DNA of 64,000 nt from Lysobacteraceae bacterium NML91-0213 (lineage in GTDB: Bacteria > Pseudomonadota > Gammaproteobacteria > Xanthomonadales > Xanthomonadaceae): the NCBI GenBank assembly GCA_002798175.1, contig NWQL01000001.1, positions 474,965 through 538,964 on the forward strand, given 5' to 3'. Both the position numbers and the translations under genes were made by a program. This document shows, in pieces, positions 58,317-64,000 of the stretch. Each line of letters starts with the position of its first letter. Within the stretch, counting starts at the first letter, position 1. The notes under the pieces were generated by a model. That model did not search any database. It saw only the letters and a program-made list of their open reading frames with translations, and was not told the origin of the DNA.

Positions 58317-59341
58317 TGGGCAGGGCAACGGTTCTGGCGTGTGCGCTGCTGGCAGCCATGCCGGCAGCGGCGGGCGAACTGCTGGTCGGCAACAAGTCCG
58401 CCGACACGGTCTGGCGGATCTCGCTGGAAGACGGCACCCGGCGTGCGGAAATCGCCACCGGCGCGGCGCCGCACGAGATCGCGGTGGCGCCGGATGGCCG
58501 CGCCGCGGCCGTCACCAACTACGGGCACCGGGATCCCGGCAATACCCTGACGCTGATCGACGGCGACGGCACAACGACCCGCACGTTCGACCTCGGCATG
58601 CACGCGCGGCCGCACGGGGTGCGCTTCAGCCCGGACGGGCACCGCCTGCTGGTGACCACCGAGGCCAGCGGCTCGCTGCTTGCCGTGGATGCCGGAACCG
58701 GCGTGGTCGAGCGCGCATACCGGATCGGTGAAGGCGTTGGCCACATGGTGGCGCTGTCGCACGGGGGCGACGTGGCCTATGTCAGCAAGATCCGCGCGGG
58801 CACGGTGGTGCGCATCGATCTCGCCACGGGCGAGGTGCTCGAGCGGCCTGCAGGGGCGGGCGCCGAAGGCATCGGGGTCGCCCCCGATGGTGGCGTGTGG
58901 GTGACCAACCGCGAGGCCGGCACGGTCACCATCCACGATCCGGATTCGCTGGTCATCCGTGCAACGCTCGACAGCCCCGGCTTCCCGATCCGGGTGGTGT
59001 TCACCACCGACGGCCGCCATGCGCTGGTGACCAATGCCCGTGCGGCGACGCTGTCCGTGTTCGATGCGGCCAGCCACGCGCTGGTGGCCACCGTGGCGCT
59101 GGCCGAAGCCGGCCGTGAGTACCGGCAGACGCTGCTTGGCGAGGCGGCGCTGCCGATCGGCGTGATCGCGGATCCGCGCCGGCCGCGCGTGTACGTGGCG
59201 ATCAGCGGAGGCAACGAGGTCGCGGTGGTCGATACGGCGCATTGGGAGGTGGTCGATCGCTGGGCCACCGGCGATGAACCCGACGCCCTGGCGATCGTGC
59301 CGCCGGCCACGGCCGGACAGGGCGATGGCCCCGCCGACTGA
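58316..59341 (+). CDS. Secreted beta-propeller protein (YVTN/NHL-like)
   Basis: 341 residues from the ATG at 58316 (a second at 58313), chosen because GGAGG lies 6 nt upstream and a signal peptide follows (GRATVLACALLAAMPAAAGE). The rest is seven or so blade-like repeats around the pattern GT-V-x-x-[IVL]-D ... G with APDGR and SPDGHRL-type loops, an extracellular or periplasmic propeller. The last ten residues (TAGQGDGPAD) are encoded by the 32-bp sequence that is repeated at the end of ffs. Coupled to moaE, function unknown; could be a molybdoenzyme-related cofactor or ligand binder. Confidence 0.75.
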   Translation: MGRATVLACALLAAMPAAAGELLVGNKSADTVWRISLEDGTRRAEIATGAAPHEIAVAPDGRAAAVTNYGHRDPGNTLTLIDGDGTTTRTFDLGMHARPHGVRFSPDGHRLLVTTEASGSLLAVDAGTGVVERAYRIGEGVGHMVALSHGGDVAYVSKIRAGTVVRIDLATGEVLERPAGAGAEGIGVAPDGGVWVTNREAGTVTIHDPDSLVIRATLDSPGFPIRVVFTTDGRHALVTNARAATLSVFDAASHALVATVALAEAGREYRQTLLGEAALPIGVIADPRRPRVYVAISGGNEVAVVDTAHWEVVDRWATGDEPDALAIVPPATAGQGDGPAD

Positions 59342-59342
59342 C
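59311..59342. repeat. 32-bp direct repeat, copy 1 (end of the propeller gene)
   Basis: Perfect match to 59421-59452 at an offset of 110 bp. It contains the last codons and the stop of the propeller gene. Confidence 0.9.
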
Positions 59343-59420
59343 CGCGCCAGGCAGGCGTCCGGGGAGTAGCGTGGTCCGGGCCGTCGCCACGACCCGCGCC
59401 GGTGACATGCGGCGCACGGG

Positions 59421-59452
59421 GGCCGGACAGGGCGATGGCCCCGCCGACTGAC
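59421..59452. repeat. 32-bp direct repeat, copy 2 (3' end of ffs)
   Basis: Second copy, identical to 59311-59342. It contains the 3' terminal 19 nt of the SRP RNA gene and the 13 bp beyond it. One copy probably arose by duplication of the other. Confidence 0.9.
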
Positions 59453-59541
59453 CTCGTCGCCCGCATCAACCGATACCGTTGCTGCCTTCCGGCCCTGGCG
59501 GGATTTTCGATCTAGCGTCGCGAGGGGCCGACGGGGCCACC
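59434..59541 (-). ncRNA. ffs: Signal recognition particle 4.5S RNA (ffs)
   Basis: 108 nt on the minus strand. The end helix is perfect apart from one G-U pair: GGTGGCCCCG (from 59541) with CGGGGCCATC (to 59434). The apical conserved part is read as CAGGGCCGGAAGGCAGCAACG around 59478-59496, matching the Ffh-binding domain IV (GGAAGG and AGCA). It binds Ffh to target membrane proteins. A tRNA-Ser remnant lies 36 bp upstream, where the gene's promoter or shared transcript start would be; no good -10/-35 is visible between them. Confidence 0.88.
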
Positions 59542-59577
59542 ATGGAGACTTGCACCTGCCGTTGCAGCAGGCAGAAC

Positions 59578-59594
59578 TGGCGGAGAGAGGGGGA
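59578..59594 (-). other. Island attachment site: 3' remnant of a tRNA-Ser gene
   Basis: On the minus strand this reads T(60), CCCCC (T-stem strand), TCTCTCC (acceptor strand), G, then CCA (59580-59578). It is the exact 3' tail of a serine tRNA with acceptor GGAGAGA, a gene different from the intact tRNA-Ser at 52310 (acceptor strand CCTCTCC). From 59595 rightward the GC content drops and mobile genes begin. This is the chromosomal end left when an element integrates at a tRNA 3' end; the intact tRNA-Ser copy should be beyond the right edge. Confidence 0.75.
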
Positions 59595-59702
59595 GTGTCC
59601 TATTGGACACTGTTCTCGCCAAAAAACCTTGAGAAATCAAGCGTTTCCGTCAGTTCTGGGAAGAGGTGAGAGTGTCCAACACGCTGACCAACTCCGTGTC
59701 CC
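59594..59702. promoter_or_regulatory. GTGTCC repeats ahead of the R-M operon (candidate operator)
   Basis: A perfect inverted repeat AGTGTCC-TATT-GGACACT lies at 59594-59611, followed by AGTGTCC at 59671-59677 and CGTGTCC ending at 59701. Shorter related bits follow near 59768. Such repeated half-sites upstream of a methyltransferase gene that carries a ribbon-helix-helix domain fit an autoregulatory operator. Binding is inferred. Confidence 0.45.
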
Positions 59703-59758
59703 ATTGTAGGCCGTGGACCAGGGCAGGGGAAGAGGACGCCGACAGGGTCAACCGTCGC

Positions 59759-59786
59759 TTGACCTGAGACACAGGACCGCTAATCT
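59759..59786 (+). promoter_or_regulatory. Promoter of the restriction-modification operon
   Basis: TTGACC (59759-59764) and TAATCT (59781-59786) with a 16-bp spacer, 37 bp before the methyltransferase ATG. A palindrome TGGCGCCA lies at 59802-59809 in the leader. Confidence 0.6.
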
Positions 59787-59823
59787 GGCGGAGCCAAAAA
59801 ATGGCGCCAATTCAGGGCCTCCG

Positions 59824-61182
59824 ATGAGTAAGACCTCGACGTACCGCACCAGTCTGCGCTTGGATGAGGATACGCACCAGAAGATTGAAGCACTTTGCCA
59901 CCGTGATGGTGATCGAATGACCCTGACCGCATGGGTCGCCAAAGCAATAGCTGAGAAGATTGAGCGGGATACCAGAGAGTGCATTGACACGACGATTGCC
60001 ACGCCTGGCTATTCTTTTTTTGAGTTCTTCTGCGGAGGAGGAATGGCCCGTGCGGGCCTGGGTGATAAATGGCGGTGCCTCTTTGCTAATGACTTCGACC
60101 CGATGAAAGCCCGTGTTTATCGTGACAATTGGGATGGCGGGCATGAGTTGCTCGTGGAAGACATCAACAAAGTGACCCCTGCTCAACTTCCTGGTGAAGC
60201 GAATTTGGTCTGGGCGTCGTTTCCATGCCAAGACCTTTCACTTGCTGGAAATTACGAAGGTATTGGTCACTGGCAGGACAAAGAACAAACTCGCTCGGGG
60301 ACCTTCTGGCCGTTCTGGAAGCTCATGCGAGATTTGAAAGACGACAAGCGTGCTCCTGCCATCATTGTCCTTGAAAACGTCTATGGCGTCCTGACTTCGA
60401 ATGGAGGACGTGACTTTTCAGCCATCGGGTCGGCGTTTACCAGTGCGGGCTATCGCTTCGGAGCGATGGTCATTGATGCCCGTCTTTTCGTTCCGCATTC
60501 TCGTCCGCGCGTTTTTGTTGTTGGCATTCGTAGCGACGTGTTCATTCCTGAGCATCTGATTGCGAAAGATGCCATGGAACCTTGGCACCCTGATGGTCTC
60601 GTGGCTGCTCAGGAGGGGCTTTCTAAAGAGGCAAAAAAGCGCTGGATCTGGTGGAACTTGAAGAAGCCAGAACCACGAGAGCAAGACTTCGTTGATCTGA
60701 TCGAAGATGAGCCTGTTGGCGTGCAATGGCATACGGCAGAGCAGACAAAAAAGATCATTTCAATGATGAGCGATTTGAACACGCAAAAGCTTGAGCGGGC
60801 AAAGTCTGCTGGCGTCAAGATGGTTGGTGCCATTTATAAGCGCACCCGTTTGAATGAGGAAGGGCAGAAGGTCCAGCGAGCCGAAGTTAGGTTTGACGAT
60901 GTTGCTGGGTGCTTGCGCACTCCTGCGGGTGGCTCAAGTCGTCAAATCATCATGTTGGTCGACGGCAAGAAAATTCGGTCCCGCTTGATTTCTCCTCGCG
61001 AGACTGCAAGATTGATGGGGTTGCCTGACAGCTATAAATTGCCCAGCAACTACAACGATGCTTATCACGTTTCTGGTGATGGGGTTGCTGTTCCTGTTGT
61101 GAGGCATCTAGCCAAGAACATTCTTGAGCCCGTCATTGATGGGGTCGGCACTATGGTTGCGCTTAGCAAGAAGGTGGCTTAA
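59824..61182 (+). CDS. DNA (cytosine-5) methyltransferase with N-terminal ribbon-helix-helix domain
   Basis: 452 residues from the ATG at 59824. Residues about 6-50 (TYRTSLRLDEDTHQKIEAL, then TLTAWVAKAIAEKIERD) read as a ribbon-helix-helix DNA-binding domain fused to the catalytic part. Methyltransferase motifs: I FFCGGGMARAGL (67-78), IV FPCQDLS with the catalytic cysteine C135, VI ENV (184-186), VIII HSRPRVFVVG (225-234), a target-recognition region about 240-390, and IX/X LISPRETARLMGLPDSY. It would methylate cytosine to protect DNA from the partner nuclease; the site sequence cannot be deduced. The fusion suggests self-regulation. Lower GC than the chromosome. Confidence 0.85.
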   Translation: MSKTSTYRTSLRLDEDTHQKIEALCHRDGDRMTLTAWVAKAIAEKIERDTRECIDTTIATPGYSFFEFFCGGGMARAGLGDKWRCLFANDFDPMKARVYRDNWDGGHELLVEDINKVTPAQLPGEANLVWASFPCQDLSLAGNYEGIGHWQDKEQTRSGTFWPFWKLMRDLKDDKRAPAIIVLENVYGVLTSNGGRDFSAIGSAFTSAGYRFGAMVIDARLFVPHSRPRVFVVGIRSDVFIPEHLIAKDAMEPWHPDGLVAAQEGLSKEAKKRWIWWNLKKPEPREQDFVDLIEDEPVGVQWHTAEQTKKIISMMSDLNTQKLERAKSAGVKMVGAIYKRTRLNEEGQKVQRAEVRFDDVAGCLRTPAGGSSRQIIMLVDGKKIRSRLISPRETARLMGLPDSYKLPSNYNDAYHVSGDGVAVPVVRHLAKNILEPVIDGVGTMVALSKKVA

Positions 61183-62147
61183 TGAAATCACAGACTAGCG
61201 CCACTCTGCCACCTTTGGAGAGCGCACTTTCCCAGTTTTCGATGGATCAGAAGATTGAAGGCAACAAAGGAGCTTTGGCGGCCATTGTTGCTATCAATGA
61301 GCAACTGAAAACTTTGGGTCGTCCCTTCAAATCCTCCGAGCTTGTCACTGGCAAAAAAGGGCAGGTCAAAGGACTTGGGAAGTCAGCCACACAGGTGATC
61401 CTAAAGCGACACGACATTGATCGTGTACTTGCTGAAGAGGGTGGGCGCACCAGTCGCGGAACGATGGACAACATGCTTGTCTATCTGGAAACGTTGAACA
61501 AGCTTGAAAGCAATGGTGTCGTGGTCGATCTGGAGCGATGCGAGCAGTACTGGATTGAAAAGATTATCGAGTACTTTGAAAGCAAGCCATTTGTCCTCAA
61601 GATGGATCCGTCTTGGAGCGTTCGCACCGCAGTTGCAAAGCTGGTCGAGCAAGCGAAAGCGCGCCAGCGGGAGGCGACTGGTGCTCAATTCATGGGCACC
61701 ATGATGCAACACCTGGTGGGTGCCAAGCTTGAGCTTGTGATGGGGCCTGGTGAGGTAGATCACCACTGTGCAAACACCAATGACCAGCGAGCGGATCGCC
61801 ATGGCGATTTCGACCTTGGCGACGTGGCAATTCACGTCAGCACGGCACCAACGGAAGCTCTAATCCGTAAGTGCGGACAGAACCTGAGCAAGGGCATCCG
61901 TCCCGTCATCATCACAACTGAGCGGGGCGTAGGCACGGCAGACGGTTTGCTTGAGAACCAGTCGATTGCGGACCGAGTGGACGTGATTGACTTTGAGCAG
62001 TTCATTGCAACAAACGTCTTTGAGCATGGGCGATTTACAACGGACGGCAGAAAGAACGCCTTCGCCAAGATCGTCGATCGCTACAACGTGATCGTAGGCA
62101 TCGTCGAAACTGACCCGGGTCTTCGTATTGCCGTAGATGCGGACTAG
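61182..62147 (+). CDS. Putative type II restriction endonuclease (DUF4928-like)
   Basis: 321 residues; its ATG shares its A with the methyltransferase TAA (TAATG). No textbook nuclease family was recognised at first sight, but the block GDFDLGDVAIHVS (residues 208-220), in a context of acidic residues and a strand, reads like a PD-(D/E)xK core in which D209, D211 and D214 are candidates for metal binding. A helical N-terminal half precedes it. The gene pair with a C5 methyltransferase is the arrangement seen for DUF4928-type restriction enzymes. It is thus the likely cleaving partner; the recognition sequence is unknown. Confidence 0.65.
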   Translation: MKSQTSATLPPLESALSQFSMDQKIEGNKGALAAIVAINEQLKTLGRPFKSSELVTGKKGQVKGLGKSATQVILKRHDIDRVLAEEGGRTSRGTMDNMLVYLETLNKLESNGVVVDLERCEQYWIEKIIEYFESKPFVLKMDPSWSVRTAVAKLVEQAKARQREATGAQFMGTMMQHLVGAKLELVMGPGEVDHHCANTNDQRADRHGDFDLGDVAIHVSTAPTEALIRKCGQNLSKGIRPVIITTERGVGTADGLLENQSIADRVDVIDFEQFIATNVFEHGRFTTDGRKNAFAKIVDRYNVIVGIVETDPGLRIAVDAD

Positions 62148-62248
62148 AGCTTTCTCAGGGAAGCTGTCAGCGGGTTTCATCCCGCTTATTCTTCCCAACC
62201 AACCGACAGCCCCCTTGAGGGGGCGTCTGTCGGAAGGGGGTGGGTTTT

Positions 62249-62287
62249 CCCGTTGAACTTTATGCGGGCGGTGTGGGGGTGAAATCT
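62249..62287. repeat. 39-bp direct repeat, copy 1
   Basis: Matches 62529-62567 with one mismatch at an offset of 280 bp; it opens with CCCGTTGAACTTTATGCGGG and ends in GAAATCT. Confidence 0.85.
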
Positions 62288-62528
62288 TGGAGACTGTCCA
62301 GAGGACAAAGCTCGGGCCTACGGCCTAGAACCCCGCAACGCTTATCTTGACGACCTCTGTGAAGTGTTCCTTGCCCGCTTAAGGGGGAAGGTGGACCGCT
62401 CCACCTTCCCCAGCATCTGCGATGCTTCCCCATCCAGCGACGAGAACTGCGGGCCTGTGGCCCTCCGCCTCGTCTATAGGTCGTTTCACTGCTTTGCCCG
62501 TTCAACTGAGTAAAGCTTTTCTGATGCG

Positions 62529-62567
62529 CCCGTTGAACTTTATGCGGGCGGTGTGGGGGCGAAATCT
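62529..62567. repeat. 39-bp direct repeat, copy 2
   Basis: Second copy of the repeat at 62249-62287; the two bracket 241 bp that include the perfect 12-bp hairpin. Confidence 0.85.
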
Positions 62568-63005
62568 GCCCCATAGCCAGGCAATGCCAAGACTGTGCTG
62601 GGATACTTTCCACCGCCGACTTTAGGCGGTTTCTCCTGTGCTTTGGCGTCACACAGGTTTGGAGTGTTCACGGTTGCCACCGCCTGCCTTGGGTCACTCC
62701 ACGCAACAACGGCGTTGCGCTCTACTCTCCAATTGCCCCATGGCTTCATCGTAGGGCGTGCTTACCATTGAAGGTTTGGCATTGCAGATCGGGAACGAGC
62801 GAGTTTCGAATTCGCAAGGGACGCATGGCAATACCGCACAGGCTTCAAAATTTTTGTCCTGTGTGGCGAGTAGAAAACAGTCTTGACCAATTCGCCGTTT
62901 CTGCTAACTTATCTCTAGGAGCGAAACGCTTGAGTGATGCAAAGGTTCGGTTTGCTTGCTCGCCACAGAGAACGCTAATTCCTGTGGCCTTACATCCAAG
63001 GTATG

Positions 63006-63036
63006 AAAAAACCCCCTTTTGTCAAGGGGGTTTTTT
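63006..63036 (-). terminator. Terminator of the H-NS-like gene
   Basis: AAAAAACCCCC (63006-63016) and GGGGGTTTTTT (63026-63036) form an 11-bp stem with A and T tracts on both sides, 9 bp beyond the stop codon of the H-NS-like gene. It works in both directions. Confidence 0.88.
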
Positions 63037-63045
63037 CTTTGTTCC

Positions 63046-63414
63046 TTATGCCGAATATTCTGGATTTTTCGGCCAGTCGGCCTCTGGGTTCTTTTCACGC
63101 CATTCTTTGAATGCAGTGGGTGCCATCTTCTCACCACCTTGCCCACCCCATTCTTCACCAGTGGGCAAGCGGTACTTCTTGGGCTTATCGCTGACGGCTT
63201 TGGGCTTTCTCGGGGCCTTTGTGGCTTTCAGTCCAAAGGCTTCGGCCAATTCTCTCTTCTGCTGTGCAGTGAAAAATTCGGCGTGGTTCCTGCCGATCTG
63301 AATGGCATCCTCAAAAGCTTTAGACGCTTCCTTCTTGTTCAACTCCCTGAGCTGGTCGTCCAGCGCAGTCTTCTGCGCCAAAATTTCGTCCCTAGTAAGT
63401 TCCTTCTGTGCCAT
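63046..63414 (-). CDS. H-NS-like histone family protein
   Basis: 122 residues. The N-terminal two thirds are a coiled coil (DEILAQKTALDDQLRELNKKEASKAFEDAIQIG) as in the H-NS oligomerisation domain. The C-terminal part KPKKYRLPTGEEWGGQGGEKMAPTAF corresponds to the H-NS DNA-binding domain, with the AT-hook-like loop replaced by GGQGGE. It binds AT-rich DNA as a filament and silences horizontally acquired genes. A sigma-70-like promoter TTGAGG-18-TATAAG lies upstream (63474 to 63445, minus strand), with SD AGGGAA. A terminator follows. On the island it may silence the island itself. Confidence 0.7.
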   Translation of the reverse strand: MAQKELTRDEILAQKTALDDQLRELNKKEASKAFEDAIQIGRNHAEFFTAQQKRELAEAFGLKATKAPRKPKAVSDKPKKYRLPTGEEWGGQGGEKMAPTAFKEWREKNPEADWPKNPEYSA

Positions 63415-63462
63415 TTCCCTGGTCCGTTTCGTGGTGGAAATGGTCTTATAGCACGGGGCGAA

Positions 63463-63897
63463 TTACAGCCTCAAGCCTCGGCCAAAGTGTCGTTCGTTTT
63501 TCTGCTCTGGTGCCTGGGCTTGTTTTGCCTGTATCTCTCGCTCGAAAGCTTTGGCTTCTTCTTTGAGTTCACTGGGCGACCATCCGCTGAGGGCTTGTTC
63601 TATCTCCTTGTCAATCGCCCCTTTCCCCAATAGAGCATGGACGGGATTGCGTTCGGCATAGTCGGAAACACACTTTTGCTTGATTGTCTCTTTCGCCTGG
63701 TCAACCTGTCTTTGCTCGTGCTCCTGCTTCTTCGTGGCGCATTGCTCCAATATCTCCTTGAAGCTTCTGCGGGGAGTGTTTTCCAGTTCGCCGTCTCTGG
63801 CTCGCTGGTTGGCAAATTCCGTTTCCAAGCGTCTGCTTAAAGCGATCTTGTTAACCTCGTCAAGCATCATCGCAAGCTTCTCCGGTAATCCCCCCAC
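63463..63897 (-). CDS. Charged coiled-coil protein, probably an incomplete gene
   Basis: 144 residues from a GTG at 63897, with no ribosome site; an in-frame TAA lies two codons upstream and the IS element begins within 10 bp. The sequence is strongly charged and helical ([20 protein letters not shown], later [20 protein letters not shown]) without a recognised domain. It may be the C-terminal part of a mobilisation or partition protein cut by the IS, but the identity is not known. It is transcribed toward the H-NS-like gene, and its end holds that gene's promoter. Confidence 0.4.
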   Translation of the reverse strand: MGGLPEKLAMMLDEVNKIALSRRLETEFANQRARDGELENTPRRSFKEILEQCATKKQEHEQRQVDQAKETIKQKCVSDYAERNPVHALLGKGAIDKEIEQALSGWSPSELKEEAKAFEREIQAKQAQAPEQKNERHFGRGLRL

Positions 63898-63905
63898 GGG
63901 TTAGC

Positions 63906-64000
63906 TGACGCCAGAAGTGGAATTTTCTCGTACCCTTTCCCGAGGAGGTTCCATGAAGAAGTCCCGCTTCACAGACAGCCAGATCATCGCCGTGCTCAAG
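63906..64000 (+). mobile_element. IS3-family insertion sequence, left end (continues past the window)
   Basis: A plausible terminal sequence TGACGCCAGAAGTGGAATTT begins at 63906, ahead of an orfA start. The terminal TGA and the strong AGGAGG site are typical of IS3 members. The element and its other end lie outside the window, so target duplication could not be checked. Confidence 0.7.
63953..64000 (+). CDS. IS3-family transposase OrfA, N-terminus only
   Basis: The first 16 residues, [16 protein letters not shown], match the OrfA opening of many IS3 elements, where a helix-turn-helix follows. The ribosome site AGGAGG lies 6 nt upstream. The gene runs off the window. Confidence 0.8.
   Translation, partial: MKKSRFTDSQIIAVLK

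Larger units (their letters stand above)
62148..63045. other. Structured non-coding stretch of the island, about 0.9 kb
   Basis: No gene could be supported here. It holds a large imperfect hairpin with CCCCC-TTGA-GGGGG at about 62208-62240, two copies of a 39-bp repeat, a perfect 12-bp hairpin (GGGGAAGGTGGA, CCGC, TCCACCTTCCCC) at 62384-62411, and the terminator at 63006. The two longest minus-strand frames, ending in the repeat (same final PTPPA residues), look like chance frames through duplicated sequence. Confidence 0.6.

Noticed and set aside
52310..59594. Reading 52.3-59.6 kb as one element bounded by tRNA-Ser copies
   Set aside because: The two tRNA-Ser 3' ends differ in the acceptor strand, and the interval holds core genes (LPS core, moaACDE, ffs). 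The island boundary is better placed at 59578.
62249..62567. attC (integron recombination) sites at the 39-bp repeats
   Set aside because: GTTGAAC fits one simple site pattern, but the matching second core site and the inverted partner at the right distance are missing; no integrase is near.
62260..62749. Two minus-strand frames ending in the same PTPPA residues
   Set aside because: Their shared C-termini come only from the 39-bp direct repeat, there are no ribosome sites, and the residues look like random low-GC translation.
62768..63301. 177-codon plus-strand frame
   Set aside because: Runs across the strong terminator and antisense into the H-NS-like gene; no support for the first part beyond being open.

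Overview
The window is high-GC DNA from what is most likely a member of the Xanthomonadales (Lysobacteraceae/Xanthomonadaceae; genus not decided). The basis is the core gene content and order: tRNAs-tig-clpP-clpX-lon-hupB-tRNAs-ppiD, phoB-phoR-ppk-ppx, a KdkA-type Kdo kinase next to a heptosyltransferase-like protein, a single-subunit NAD-type isocitrate dehydrogenase, and a GumN-like protein. No similarity search was run; calls rest on motifs, gene order and start/stop coupling.

Region 1 (1-16.8 kb) is the late end of a lambda-like siphophage prophage. It begins inside the major capsid gene (gpE type) and runs through an FII-like head-tail joiner, a candidate tail terminator, tail tube, gpZ-like protein, a 1279-residue tape measure and a set of tail-tip proteins, nearly all joined by ATGA or GTGA overlaps. 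The tail-tip proteins carry internal repeats: six beta-type modules in a 1189-residue protein, a SPRY-like domain, and tryptophan-centred repeats ahead of a hub-like domain. A divergent cargo pair follows (an enlarged SRAP/HMCES-type protein and a small acidic protein), behind a perfect 14-bp inverted repeat. The prophage ends at the 3' remnant of a tRNA-Pro gene, its right attachment site; the intact tRNA-Pro and integrase should lie left of the window.

Region 2 (17-59.5 kb) is core chromosome: a GumN-like protein, dxs, an HNH nuclease with a duplicated 3' end, an acyl-CoA dehydrogenase, the phosphate/polyphosphate block (bepA, then a PHO box, phoB, phoR, ppk1, ppx), glutaredoxin, isocitrate dehydrogenase, an NhaC-type antiporter, a BI-1 protein, five tRNAs, the proteostasis block (tig, clpP, clpX, lon, hupB, three tRNAs, ppiD), a murein transglycosylase, gloB, rnhA, dnaQ, a PP2C phosphatase, tRNA-Ser, LPS-core genes, the moaACDE molybdopterin cluster and a beta-propeller protein. 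It closes with the SRP RNA gene (ffs), whose 3' end lies in a 32-bp repeat that also encodes the end of the propeller protein.

Region 3 (59.58 kb to the window end) is a lower-GC genomic island starting exactly at the 3' remnant of a second tRNA-Ser gene. It carries a two-gene restriction-modification system (a C5 methyltransferase fused to an N-terminal ribbon-helix-helix domain, and a DUF4928-like partner), about 0.9 kb of structured non-coding DNA with a 39-bp direct repeat, an H-NS-like protein, a gene fragment and the left end of an IS3-family element. Both mobile elements sit at tRNA 3' ends, and the island separates ffs from the tRNA-Ser gene that probably lay just upstream of it.
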